Shown: positions 49,585-61,673 of the stretch, one piece after another | Layout: each line of letters starts with the position of its first letter | Numbering within the stretch: position 1 is the stretch's first letter | Assembly (NCBI GenBank): GCA_907163375.1 | Contig: CAJQUW010006790.1 | Coordinates: 1 to 64,000 of the forward strand | Direction: 5' to 3' | DNA: 64,000 nucleotides | Source: Prostheceraeus crozeri | Lineage: Eukaryota > Platyhelminthes > Polycladida > Euryleptidae | Translations under genes and position numbers: made by a program | The notes under the pieces: model-generated | Told to the model about the DNA's origin: nothing | The model's input: only the letters and a program-made list of their open reading frames with translations | Databases searched by the model: none

Positions 49585-49612
49585 TCTGCGGAGTGGAAGT
49601 ATAAACCAACCT

Positions 49613-52600
49613 TAAAATTAACATGCAGAAGATATTGTTCAATCAATTGTTGTTGCTTATGTTCTTAAAAGAAATGTCACGTAAAGGCATCATCCAGCTT
49701 GCAAGTAGCATGAAAGAATTTGTATCTAATACGGTAATTATAAATTTAAAGGCGTGATCCAAGTTACCATGTGCTGTCTGAGTTGTAGGCTTGCCCCATT
49801 TCACGGTATTCATTATTAATATTTGAAATAGAACTTTGAAATAGTTCTTTATGTTGGAATTAGATATTTCACTACTAAAGTATTAAGGCTATCATGCAGA
49901 TTTACAAGCCACATAATGGCATATTATTAGCTTGCGTAGAGCTGTGCAATGAGTAGACCTATTAAATGTAGCCTATGTAGCTACGTGAATATTGATAAAT
50001 TTGACTACAGACGTAATTCCTACTCAACTGGTGTTAGTCAGCTACTGAAACAGGTGAATGAAAAAAAACATGTTATATAGATAACATCATTGTGTTTCGT
50101 AAGAATTGTAAGATTAAACAGATTGTTCACCAAATAGGCCAAATAGTGCTCTAGAGTTCTGGAAGCGATCAGTTTGTGATACGATATATGTTTATCTAAA
50201 AAATTGCTGATGGTGCGACATTTGCCCTTATACTGTGGTGAGTGTTGACGACAATGCAAATTATGCGGTCAATCAGCCAACTTCAATATTCATTATCATT
50301 AAAATTCTACGCTGGCCTACAGTTGATAGCAATCTAACAATGCGGCCCAAGTACAAGCACATAAACAAACCTTCACAATGTTGTCTGGTGGCCTATGCCA
50401 AAATTGGAAATCAATGCGGAAAAATTGTGGAACATGGTAAACCAGATGTTTAGATAAGTGAAAACATGCACTCAAAGCAAATATAGATATCACTTTATCT
50501 AGTTGCTAACTGTTGTGAAAGTGCACCATGCACCGCGATTATAAGAACATAATATTTTCTATTAACTGAAGGTCTCTTGTCTCCTGGCTTCAGAAGATGA
50601 GATGTATGCATCATAAAGTAAGGAGCCGAAGAGATTCCATAGAATATAATAATTTTATAAACAATATTTATTCACTAAGGAAGCATGCTTCAATCGATGT
50701 GACTATCATCAGTGGAAGATTACGAGCTTCAGATCTATACTTACTGGAATTATTGATTATGCTTACAACCAATGATCCTATCAGAGTCGCACAGTCCTCT
50801 TCTCTTGAATATTTATGTAAATGTGAACTCTACCCTCAGAGCTAAAGCGGGAAAACTCGGAGACATCTGTTGAAACGGAACAATGGACGCGTTAACGGAA
50901 ACCTTTCATCTGAAATTTCAATGCACATGCATCTCCAACATCTGTAATTTAAAATCTTGATGAAAAAAACTATAGAAAACAGCTTAGATTATTCGATAAT
51001 TCGATTAGGTGACGCATATAGCTAGTTCATAAAGTATCAAGAGATTAAAGATGAACTAAAAATGTCAGACCATGTTCAAAAGGCATGTTAAATGGGCACT
51101 GATAATGATTGCATTGACTGAGACATGCATGGCAATTGAATAACAACTGTATTGTGAATTTATAATTATTACACAAATTTTACTAACACGAATCACTAAA
51201 TTAAGTTAATCATTAGTTGATCAGTAAACATTTTTTAAAATACATTATAGCACTTAGTAAGTGCGTTCAAAGAGCACTGTATTTTATCAGTTTCTAAAAT
51301 GATAAATGACATGCATGAAGAGCCTCAAGTATTTCATGAAATCACATATTATGAAACTGTCTAGACAAGCTTGTCAAGTTCAAAATGCATTGAAGTTAAT
51401 ATTCAGTGGTTTTTGTACTCGGGAAGTTTCAATTTTCTATTGATGTATCTATTAAATCAGCCATCCATTCATTTTTATCGAAAGCTTGAAGTTTATTTCC
51501 CTTGCTTTGACCAAATTGATCGCTTTCGATGGATTAGAATTAATTGAACACGTGCAGGTACGACTATGTAATGAGAAATTAAAGATTTCGTGAATTTTGA
51601 ATAACTTATTATGCAGAAGCAGATCAATGATTTATTATAGCAGGAGAAACCAGGCACAATTGACCACAGGGGCCAGCGAAAAAACAACGTTCGTCTAACT
51701 ATCTAAATGATCAGCCAATATCTACCGGGTAATGATAAATTACCAATGTAGACAATTAAAATTTTCTCTTATAGATGAAGAAACTGAGTTTCTAGTCTTC
51801 GAGTCTCAGATTTTGCATGTTATTTTGCTTCGAGGGAGCTTTAACCTGCCAAGCCCCGGTTTTGCATTTCCAACACCACCGCAACTGACAATTATGAGCA
51901 CTGCTCGTCATTGCACAGTTGGATGAGTGCAGAGATTATGGGAACTTGTTGGTTGATAGAATCATTTCATAACAACACTGCTCGTCATCGGTGATCAGGG
52001 AATTATCCCTTTACTGGTTCTGAGCATTATAATTCAACGTAACAAAGTGCGTCAAGGTAACTAAATTTAAAAAATTAACAAGCGAACGACAGCATGATTT
52101 TTAGAAAGTGCAAAAGATTATTTAAAAGAAAATTTTATATCGTAGAAAGTTTAAGAAATTAAAATACTTACTAGAAGAACAAACAACGATTATCTTCTCA
52201 TCATGTGAAATGAATTGGCGAGTAAGCCGGTCGGTCAAAATTATGATTAAGGTCTTATATTGAAAAGATTCTATTTAACAGTCTGCCCATTCAGATGATA
52301 AGAGGACAGGTCTGTCTGCAATCATAACATCAGATCTAGCTAGCACAACATGATTACGCTATCTAAAATCTACCAGGTGTGTGAGAGAATTAACATTGGT
52401 TCTTTAATCTTGAGCTAGAAATGAAATACTACAAAATATGCATACAAATCATATGACTAATTAAACGAGGTCATCAACAGGAACTTGGTCAGGACGATCG
52501 TGCTTAAACGCTAAATCCTGGACGCTCAAACCCAACCAAGTTACTTTAAATACTTATTTAGCTATAGATCGAACATCCCAAACATTATCCATATTATGCA

Positions 52601-52681
52601 CCAAAACATTTTGTCTGCAATCAGTCTGAGTCGATCAAGTTCGATAAGGAAGCATTCATTTTTGAAATTTCAGCCTTTTAA
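49613..52681. other. 3.1 kb with no recognised gene
   Basis: AT-rich DNA after the TAA target duplication. No transposon termini, exons or RNA genes were recognised. Confidence 0.35.
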
Positions 52682-52889
52682 GTTCTCAATCCATTAGCAC
52701 CGAGTGCACCCTATTTCATAAATTTCAACCCGAAGTTTTGACCTTAGATTGGGCAAAAAAAGTTACCAAGTGAAAGAAGAGATCAACGCGATTCTAGTGG
52801 TGTCACTTCCAACCCCGTGTAATGCCTAGAGCGCAGCAAATTGCGCTTGATTTCTTTTAACTTTTGGGTATTTTTCGGTCATGAATGGG
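52682..52889. mobile_element. degenerate piggyBac-like MITE
   Basis: About 208 bp flanked by TTAA (52678-52681 and 52890-52893). The right end reads CGGTCATGAATGGG, complement CCCATTCATGACCG; the left has ATCCATTAGCACCGAG. Both fit piggyBac-like MITE termini, although the left one has drifted. No coding capacity. Confidence 0.4.
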
Positions 52890-52893
52890 TTAA

Positions 52894-54037
52894 AGGCGGT
52901 AATTAAAATGAATGTAATGATTAAGCCTCTACCATCCAATTTGGCATGATGCTAAATCATTTGTGAAGATTTTCGATTGGTTTTATTAAGGAGTTGATAA
53001 GAGATTAGCGGTAAGCACATGCAACAGTCAAACCTCGCAGTAATGCAACTCACGTCTACGTGTATATGAGCTACACAATCTTTGCTTATAACACGTTGAC
53101 AATTTTGATGACTTAATTGTCACAAAATTGTTGGAGTATTTTATTCTGTAGGGCGCCCGAGTTTTCTTTCAAGTGTATTTTGATGAGCTCTGGTCGGCTG
53201 TAGAGATTTCTGTGTGTTGCTGAATCTCTCAATGACAGCAATTATTAAAACATTCATCCTTTTAGAAGAATTAATTGATTATTAATCCTATTAATTGACT
53301 TTAAATTTATATTTTTCTAGTTTAATATCGTTGAATGGTCAGGTATGCCTTGATATCCCTGCTTTATCGCTGTTGATCGCCGTTAATGAGCATTTCATTC
53401 CTCGTGTTCTCTTAAATATGAAATTCTTGAAACTGGACTTTCCCGAGAGATGAAACATCTGGTTAAGGTTGCAAGTAATCAAAAATGTTCAATTGTCTTT
53501 TAGAATATTGAATATAAAAAATAGTGGTTAAGGATATATCAAAACTCTCAATTCATTTACAAATATGTTCAAAACTTCAATCACATGACTTTACAAAAGC
53601 ACTTTACAAAAAGACAAAACAAATATTTGTTTGTAACAAAAAAGGAGATCTTTGCATCACTTACAAATCTGCAAAAATAATATTTACCATCAATATCACA
53701 ATTCACTTAACAGTGTTTAAAATTCACAAACTCGAGCTGAGCTTAAAATTTACAATTAACAAACAAATCAAGTATAATGAACGTCATGTTGTGAAGAGAA
53801 ATCGGTTACGCATGGAAAGTAAGGTAAGTTTCTTCAGAGCACAACGCTTAAATTCAGCTTCAACACTACACTGAAAATTGACTAACTTAGAAGTCGCTAG
53901 TATGATGCCGTAATATTTACAATATTGACATTGAAATCTAGAGGAATCCACTTACTGCAGTTAATAAAGTTCTCAAAAATTGAAGGAATAAAATGTAACA
54001 AAATTATAATCAGTTCTCAATTTTTACCTTGAATTGT
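52894..54037. other. 3' side of the bHLH gene; no other gene seen
   Basis: AT-rich DNA that should include the bHLH 3' untranslated region on the minus strand. A clear AATAAA in that orientation was not found. The 116-codon open frame at 53524-53874 is low-complexity lysine-rich and unsupported. Confidence 0.35.
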
Positions 54038-54523
54038 CTATTTTTCGTAGTAGCAATTTGAATTGTAATTCCATACAGTGTCCGTTGTATCATGCACTGG
54101 GTCACACACAGGAACCATCTTTAAGTCATTTGATTCCCTTGAATCAACATAAGTAAGTGAATAATTTTCTCCAGAAAAAGTCGCTGATTTATCTTCAGCC
54201 AGCTTCTCCATCAGCGTCTCTATGTACGTCTGGGCCATCTGCAAAGTTTCAAACTTCGATAGCGGACGATCACGACCAATTTTGGGAATCACCTCTCGAA
54301 GAGCGTCAAATGCTACGTTCAGACTATGCATACGTCGTCGTTCACGGTCATTCGCCGCACTTCTGCGCTTCGCCAAGACATCCTTGCTGATGGGTTGACG
54401 ACGTCTACGGCCTCGATGCTTTACATCACCAGGAGATTGTTGCTGGAAGCATGACAGTTGCTGCTGATGTTGCGGAGTCAGGAAAGAGAAAGGGTCGGAG
54501 TCAGTCACTTCTGCAGTTCTCAT
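54038..54523 (-). CDS. ATOH-like: Atonal-family bHLH transcription factor
   Basis: A single-exon gene of 161 aa starts at ATG 54523; an in-frame TGA lies 9 bp upstream, so the start is secure. A Gln-rich N-terminus precedes a basic patch (RGRRRRQP, 38-45). The bHLH domain covers about 53-108. The basic region [17 protein letters not shown] carries the Glu and Arg residues that contact E-boxes, and helix 2 is [20 protein letters not shown]-x-RERRRM and LSK-F/Y-ETLQMAQ-x-YI are hallmarks of the Atonal group (ATOH1/ATOH7) rather than NeuroD or Neurogenin, which have KAN-x-RERNRM. Asp59 replaces the usual Ala or Asn. Atonal factors heterodimerise with E-proteins and drive neural and sensory cell fate. 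The C-terminal tail (109-161) has no recognised domain. It is an intact host gene and short for the group. Confidence 0.93.
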   Translation of the reverse strand: MRTAEVTDSDPFSFLTPQHQQQLSCFQQQSPGDVKHRGRRRRQPISKDVLAKRRSAANDRERRRMHSLNVAFDALREVIPKIGRDRPLSKFETLQMAQTYIETLMEKLAEDKSATFSGENYSLTYVDSRESNDLKMVPVCDPVHDTTDTVWNYNSNCYYEK

Positions 54524-54830
54524 GTCTTCTCAGAAAGGACAGTGAAGAATTTAATAATGTCAGTGTAAAGAGAATCTTCTTTTTGTCTGTCACGGCATGA
54601 CAGCTTGCCCCTCGACCTCTTGTCGGTATTGTTATGCGGCAGCGAATCGCGTGTGATTCCTTTGTAATTAGGCAGCAATGTGTTTCTTTCTTGGCTTTTG
54701 ATGGGTTACTCAAAAATCGCTCTGCGCCTGACTGCTGGCGTCAGAGCTCTGCTCGTTGCCGACTCCGCGGCGGGTACTTGTGTCTATGGTGTTTACACTG
54801 TCACCACACCGCACGTGGTCAATAAGAGGT
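54524..54830 (-). promoter_or_regulatory. GC-rich upstream region of the bHLH gene
   Basis: This 300-bp stretch is clearly GC-richer than its surroundings, especially 54720-54820 (CCGACTCCGCGGCGGG). It contains a CACGTG E-box (54812-54817) and a TAATTA homeodomain-type core (54666-54671 on either strand). No TATA box is evident, so a CpG-type promoter is likely. The role is inferred from position and composition. Confidence 0.45.
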
Positions 54831-55774
54831 CAATTGGTCCCAAGTTGATGATAAAATAGTGAGAAGACGCTTTATCAAGTCTATCGTCAAATGATGAATC
54901 TGGAATTTAAGTTTGCATTTACTTGACGTTTGGGGAATACCTAAACAATTGTAGGAATTTATTACTTCAATCAAAGCTAATGTTGCTGACTTGGTAATAG
55001 TCAATTAATTATTTAAAGAAGTCATGAAAAGTTGCAAATTTGTTTATTTTTATATCGTTGGACTGTTGCTTGTTAGTCATCAGTATTGAGAAAGTCAACC
55101 AAAAAGTGACTTCATTGCCTTCCCACTTGCTAGCGGTTTTAGCATCACCCGAAACGTCGTGATGCTCATTCTCAATTATTATATATTTTCAGTACATTAC
55201 TTCTGATTTAGAGTGGCACTTTTATTGTCATTATTTATAGACACGGATTTATGATAATAACTTGACACTCATTGCTACAGTGAAAATTAAATCATATTGC
55301 CATGATGAAAAAATGACCCATGTAGCCCAGATACTTGCCATCACGTAAAAGTGGTTTCCACAATGTAGGCTACAAAAAGATATTTGATTTCACCCAAACT
55401 AGCGTATTATGGAGCACAATCAAATAGTTTTCAGTGCTGCATGTAAACGCCTGCGAATTTTTTTTTATAAGATTATTGTCTGCATTTCCATTCCATTCCG
55501 CTTTATATAAGGAGAAATCGTAATAGTCCTCAGAAAAACCTATGAGTTATTGATAATCCCGGAATTGTTATTATTTCACTTTTATCCATGTGCGGCAAGA
55601 TACGTTTAAGCAAGTGTTATATGACCTTAACTACCGTTTTATTCAACATCAGGTTGAATTTAGAGCGAGAAGCTCATGCCTACTCGTAAGAAAAAGAACT
55701 CAGAGTTTATTGATAATTTTATTAAGCAGGTTTGTGGTAAATTACTAATTTCACTTTATTTTAATCCTTGATAT
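54831..55774. other. no gene seen
   Basis: AT-rich DNA further upstream of the bHLH gene. No repeat or gene recognised; enhancers may be present but cannot be seen. Confidence 0.4.
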
Positions 55775-56340
55775 CAGGGGCCGGCAACCTACACCCGCGA
55801 ACCTTCTGTTGCGGCCCGCGGCTCCTTTTCAAAGTTGCCGTCATGTGCAATACATGCCGTCTATACACGCCTTCAGTATTTGTAAAAGTGATAACTTACT
55901 TTGGTCTTTTCCACGTTGAACGTGTCAGACGATTGACGCCCCTGCAGATCGCAATCCAATTCTCAATTTTGGTTCAGAGCTCGGATAATCGACTTGTGAC
56001 CATATTTTCCTTGCTGCTTCTTCTGCCTTCGACCTTCGAAAAGATCTCTTCGTCCAGTCATCTTCTCTTCTCACATTGTGGCTATGTCACTGCAGCCTTC
56101 TTCTTCGCAGAACATCGGAAATGCCATCGAGATTCATCTTCTTCCTGAGGTCTTCACTCCTGTATCCATCCATCAATCACATATCGCATTTTCGCTTCAC
56201 CAATGCCTATTCTGTTCCTTCATGGCCCACTTCTGATTCCCATACCAGAGCTGGAACTCGGCCGCTTCTTTCGGTCCGGACCCGCATTGACTTCAAAATA
56301 TCAGACCCGGATGAACTTTTTATCTGGGCCCGGGTGACAT
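55775..56340. mobile_element. GC-rich hAT-like terminal segment (tentative)
   Basis: The segment begins CAGGGGCCGGCAACCTACAC, close to the terminal sequence of many hAT elements, and remains GC-rich until about 56340 (GGTCCGGACCCGCATTGAC, CTGGGCCCGGGTGAC). Frames are open for 88-128 codons but match nothing recognised. The other terminus was not found, so it may be a one-ended fragment. Confidence 0.4.
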
Positions 56341-56668
56341 GATTTATCAATGGGCGCACTTTGCCACCCTTAATGAAAATATCGATTGCGTTAGTTGAGT
56401 GCGATCGCCTCAAAATCATTCTAAGAAGCTGAATATTGATTGCATTATTGAATGCTGCACGGTCCATACACCATCTGTAAGAAAAATTGATTATGTTTAA
56501 AAAAATCACAGATGGCATCATCCGTAATTTGATTTGTTGACTGTTAAAGTTTATGCGGCAGACAAAAGCTGGGTCATGTACAACAGCAAACATATTTATA
56601 ATTTTATATTTTTGATCAGAAACTCATTTTTTTTAATTTTTCAATCATGTAAGTTAACTCCTTCTATA
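56341..56668. other. no gene seen
   Basis: AT-rich spacer before the TA-flanked transposon copy. Confidence 0.4.
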
Positions 56669-57507
56669 GAGTAGGTATATTAGGTAGAGTAGCAACTCAG
56701 CATTTATTAAATCCCCAATGTGTATATAGTTTCGATTTCATTAAATGAACATGAGTCGAGACCCAGTACCACATGTGAGATATGCAAATTTATACACTTT
56801 TGGAGAAATATAAACGAATTTGACTGATAGTGATAGCAATACAGATTAAGGAATAGTATTCCACAAATCCTCCATGTCATGTCAATTTGGAGAGGCAACC
56901 TAGTTCGTTAAATTAGCAATTAGATGGGTTACCATTACTAATAGCTCAGCTTTATTATAATAAGATTATTTTCTTAAGCGTGAGCATATCACAAACTGCC
57001 AATAAAAGAGCAAAACATCATAATCAAGGAAGCTGATCATAATTAACTAAAAAAGATGCTAAAGGATCCACATTACTATTCAGATTCAAGAAATGACGCC
57101 TTGTGAATCATAAAATCATGCCGCTGAAAATTGAATGAAAACATGACATCTCAGCTAAGAAGCACAATGACATCTCAACTTTTCCTTAAAGACTTGCAGG
57201 GACTTCCATTATAATGTAGTTCATGAAATTTCCGAGATCATGAACTTAATTTCCACTTAATTAAGATGCTTGTTAGCGAATATTCATTCCATCTGATATC
57301 CAACCTGTTTAATACTACTTGTAAAGGGGATTCATGTCGGTACTCGGTAGTATATAAATTTGCAAAAGTTTAGCATTTTAAAGACTGCTCAAATAATTTT
57401 TCGACCGCAGGAACGTAATCTCCGAAAAAACTGAATCTTTCATATAAAATTTTCACTGTATTCAGATACTTTTTTGAGTCGACACTCTACCTATATACAC
57501 TTAACTC
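56669..57507. mobile_element. 839-bp TA-flanked nonautonomous DNA transposon, copy B
   Basis: Inverse-orientation copy of 33078-33912. Ends GAGTAGGTATATTAGGTAGA and the complement of CTATATACACTTAACTC are bordered by TA (56667-56668 and 57508-57509). Alignment with copy A runs end to end with scattered substitutions and small indels. No conserved open frame. Confidence 0.8.
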
Positions 57508-57960
57508 TATGACTCCTCCCATTGGTTTTGAAAAATTAAGTGTAAAATTGTTGAATTGTGTTGCATGCGAAGCAGAAAGTGGCAGAAGGCATTCGTCCAA
57601 ATCGCGTTTTCTTTCATAGAATGATTTTAAGCAGACCCTCGGCTAGATTGTCTCTTCCATTGTGTTGAATCACAGTGATGTTGCAAATATAGCAAATTAG
57701 AAAGTACAAAGTTGAGTTATGTGCTATCTCCAGAAAGATGCCTGCAGATTACAATTCATTCATTCCTTCTTTTGTAGCATATAATTTGATTGTTCTGTTT
57801 ACACCTATGGATAGGCATTGAAGGAGACCACATTTAAAGTGATCAACAGGGACAAAAGCATGACTGGGAATCATTCTTTTGTGCTATTTATCAGCATATA
57901 TATATAATATTATCATTGCCATGCCTCATTGTCATCTCTTTCGGATATCTATTGCTGAGA
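57508..57960. other. no gene seen
   Basis: AT-rich spacer with a short AT repeat at 57893-57908. Confidence 0.4.
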
Positions 57961-58130
57961 GTATCTCAACAAGTATCTCGCATCTGGAAGACTTCTGCGC
58001 TAACACCTTTCCTCAAGTGCTCCTCTCTAAGTTTAGATGACATCTGTCCGATCAGTATTTTGCCAGTACCTGTGAACAGTCTCGAGACGTTTGTTCTGCA
58101 TTCTGTTAGAGAGCGACGTATTCAATTTTC
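57961..58130 (+). pseudogene. LINE reverse transcriptase fragment
   Basis: About 55 codons read SRIWKTSALTPFLKCSSLSL then DDICPISILPVPVNSLETFV. This fits the N-terminal reverse transcriptase block of Jockey/CR1-group LINEs (W-K-x-A-x-V-x-P-x-x-K, DYRPISLLPVLSKILEK), with drift at the DYRP position. Neither the endonuclease nor the YADD core is attached, and the dispersed repeat follows within 10 bp. It is a truncated relic, unrelated in detail to the LINE at 34-37 kb. Confidence 0.55.
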
Positions 58131-58137
58131 TGGCCAG

Positions 58138-58318
58138 TGCATTCAAATTATGTTACATTTACATACTCTTAATGTTGTAATGATTGACTAAACAATTTAT
58201 TCTAGATTGGATGTCGTCAACGGTCGACTGCATGGATCAAATTACATTAACCGCCCTGCCGGCCGGCCAGTCTCCAAAATATGCGGCCGGGACCGGGCCG
58301 GCGGCCCGTTGCAACCCT
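58138..58318 (+). repeat. dispersed repeat, copy 2, GC-rich end
   Basis: Copy of 39613-39838 in the same orientation. It ends GGGCCGGCGGCCCGTTGCAA then CCCTG; the complement CAGGGTTGCAACGGGCCGCC resembles a hAT terminus. It contains several nested GGCC palindromes. Confidence 0.7.
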
Positions 58319-61300
58319 GGAGAGCACACTTCCCATTCGCAAATGCAGAAATTTGAGAAACCTCAGTACAGTTCCTTTTTCAGTTAATCAACGGCAAATT
58401 CTTAGCTCAGTTCCGCGACAGTCGCTGATCAGCAGGGATTGATGGTGTGAAGTACTGGATTTTTGATGGGATACTAAATAAGGTCGATAAGCACATTATC
58501 TGCGTAAAATTCTAGAAGCACACATAATATGCCGTATTGCAAAATGACCGGAAAAGAACTGAGCGGTTTACGCCAAATTAAAATGAATGGCGAGTTGAGT
58601 GAACTATCAAAATCGCCAAATGAACGAGGAACTGAGCTAACTGAAAATGGCCTCGTTCGAATGCACTGGCTATGCCAAGCATCGGTTGACTTCAAACTCA
58701 TCTACTCTGTGTGCACTGATTTCTTTGAAAGATTAGATGACATATTGGATATTAGATATTCAAAGCGCTCATTGCTGAAGTGTCTCTTATCAGAGAACCC
58801 ACGAATTTCTATGGTCAGATTGCAGGCAGGCCTATCAAATGAAAAGTACATAACTTGAAATCAATTTTTCTCCGTGATAAATTCGCCAAATGGAAATATT
58901 ATTCATACCGCTCGACTCTTGACGATCTAAATTTACTGACTGTCCACGTTTAATGTGGTGTCAATCCTCTTGTTCGTCAGAATTCAGGCTTGAAGTTGCT
59001 GTACGGTTAATTGAAAATTGATCTTCGTGCCCCTCGAGACTAGTTCTGGCCTTGACCATCACTGAGGAACGTCATTTCTAGATCAAACATGCAGACAAGG
59101 CAATTTATCTCTGTGATGTCTAGATACAGTGCTGGTAGATGGCTCTGACGATTTGATCTTGGTTGGTGTCGCTTGTTCATCAACCACGCTGGAAGATGTT
59201 CGTCTACACAATTACACTTGAATAAAAAAATGATTTCAAACGAACAGTTGAGTGGCAGAATGTCTATTAGAGAACGCATCGGGATTCTTCTTGTACCAAC
59301 GGCAATGAGGACAACTTTGGAGCGATCGCTGGATTTGCGACACTGACTTTGCCTGAAACTTCATTCGAAAATCGCACTATCAGACTAGCACGGATATCCC
59401 ACTTGCTTCGGTTCGCTGTACTTGTCGAGGAAGGACATGTACATGTATGCTATGCGGACAAAGTTAAAGAAATATAAGCCAGGCCAGAGAGATTTTCTAA
59501 ACAAGTAAGTGGAAAAACTATCGTCATACTTAACCATGTTGCCGTCGAAGATAGCTAATAAATCGATGAAAATAAAATAAAACTATTATAAATGTCACAA
59601 TGCCTTATTTTTGTCCAAAAGCAGTCAGTGATAACACTCTCATTACTATGGCATTGACTATTGACTTGAACTCTCTTTTATTACGCATGTAATCGTTTTA
59701 TGATTCTGTTTCTGTAAATACGATGCATCCATCAATGGACAAGAGAGTCGTTGAAAGGCCTCGCGGAGTTTCCTTCTAAGATGAAACAGTAGATTTTGCA
59801 TATTTTCCATATACAATTTCCGTATACTTGCCAATGAATATTGATATCAATTCAACACGAAAATAATGTAACTGCAAACTCATGAATTACGAAATTGGAC
59901 TACTTAATTCAATTTCAAGCAGAAAGTCCTCGACACAATGACATCTTGGAGCATATCCTATGTTCTTAGAACTTCAACTTTGGGGATAATTCAAGGGAGT
60001 AATTTAAGTTTTTCTTGCGTTACCTCCATATTCGAATTAAGACACGACACGGTCAAAAACAATTTCGAAGGATCCAGGAGACGGAAGATGCCAAAGTTAA
60101 ACAACTACCCTAGTGGAGAATCCTGTAAATAAATAGGTAATTAAAAGTCATGAACGAATGAATACAAATCAATAACTAGGACAGAGTAGGGATTGAAATA
60201 CGAATAAAGGCTAGCCGACCCAACTTAAGACGGGAAGGGAAATAAATTAAAACTTAAAATCAATTTTATTTCTACAATCTTAGAACTAAAATGAGAGTTC
60301 GTCATGAACTTCACGAGAAGCTAACTTAGAAATAACAAATGGTGAAAAATAAGAAACCTGAGAAACCAAAATTACGTTTGCTATGTATGGAGTCATCAGG
60401 GAGGAACCATGTGGCTGCATGAAGCAAGGTTTACGCCCCTAACCTCCAACCTATACCACATGGCAGGGCCAGGCCAACCACATCGAATGCACGATATGGA
60501 AGGTCTCTCCAAGCCTGAGGAAACATAGCAGAACCTAACTGAAAATATTTTTTTTGGAATTTTTGAGGACAAAAGGAAGCAAATGAATCTGGAAAAGGTT
60601 TTTAGTCCAACATACCAATGATGGAAGGCATCTGGCGGGGCGAAAAACAACCAAACTTATAAACGAGGAACCTATTCTTGGAGAAGGACTTTATGCAAGA
60701 ATTAACTGGCAGATTAACCTTACAACCCCTTCCTTATTGTAATAGGAGCATAATCTAGCGATAATTCGTGCCATATACAATCTCTTTGAAGATTTCATAA
60801 TCGATCAAGCAGATGAAGGAACTGCTTATGACTATACAATAGGACAGCAAAGATGGAATGATCGATAGTGATGCTTAGTGGCATCAGATGAACCGGGAGA
60901 CAGTGAGAGGTTATTTGAGGACGACGAAGGTACTTCGAGGTAAGATGGATAGTTAGATAAATTAGTTAGTGAGTAATGAACAACACTTGCACTTCATGCA
61001 GAACAACAGAAAGTGTGATATATTTGAGATGTGCTCTGCTGATCCTTTGATAATGCTCCTCCATGCTATTATTTTGTAATTTGAGGATTTTCGAATTATT
61101 TACAAGTTCATTGGAAATCTTGGGCATGTCAATAAATGTCTTGAAACAAGAATGCAAGAAACTTTCAAGCGCTTACGTGCCTCAAAAATCCATGTTGATG
61201 CTATGATTCAATGATATTAAAATTGATATGAAAGCCAGAAGCTGCAATTAATCATTATTGTGATTGTGATCTCTAATATTTCGGTTTCACATTTCGTATC

Positions 61301-61673
61301 AGGGATATGAAAAAGTAGAAAAGCTATATGAAGACAGCAGAGAAATATAAAATTCAAAAGGCAATGAGTTCAGTAATAGCAAAACAATCAAAGAAATATA
61401 AAGTCCCGAAGCTTCTATCCTTCATCTCTTGAGTTCAAGGGCTGGACATATATTTTCTATGAAAATGGCTCCTCTTAGTCGTTTATCGGCAGTGTGGGAA
61501 GGATCTTGGTTCTTATTATATCTGTATTACATTGTCGTAGACATAGTCGGACAATTAGAGATGAGCTGCGTTGAGCTGATTAAAGGCCTAAATATATTTA
61601 AGAAATATATGCCTACATAATATATTCTGAAAATCAAAAAAATCTAAGTTCCGCATGCTACAAAATATGTATA
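58319..61673. other. 3.3 kb with no recognised gene
   Basis: AT-rich DNA. An ATG-initiated 109-codon frame at 58529-58858 and a plus-strand open stretch at 59281-59476 have no recognisable motif. A slightly GC-richer block at 60390-60530 could be an old repeat. Nothing can be called with confidence. Confidence 0.35.

Larger units (their letters stand above)
46760..49612 (+). mobile_element. full-length PIF/Harbinger transposon
   Basis: The ends are exact 16-bp inverted repeats, AGGTTGGTTTATACTT at 46760 and its complement ending at 49612, flanked by a TAA target duplication (46757-46759 and 49613-49615). The 2,853-bp element carries two convergent genes, as in animal Harbingers: a DDE transposase (46946-48136, plus) and a MADF-BESS protein (48366-49371, minus). 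Palindromes of the form CTCTGYAGAG occur three times inside each end. A further subterminal pair ACTTCTACCGA (46908) and TCGGTAGAAGT (49412) is inverted. Everything needed for excision is present apart from the broken MADF gene. Confidence 0.95.

Noticed and set aside
53524..53874. 116-codon plus-strand frame beside the bHLH gene
   Set aside because: Low-complexity Lys/Ile composition, no motif, and it lies in the likely 3' region of the minus-strand gene.
58529..58858. 109-codon ATG-initiated frame
   Set aside because: No homology that I recognise and no promoter or splice context; possible but unsupported.
60390..60530. Possible tRNA-derived SINE
   Set aside because: Slightly GC-rich, but no convincing A and B boxes or tail were found.
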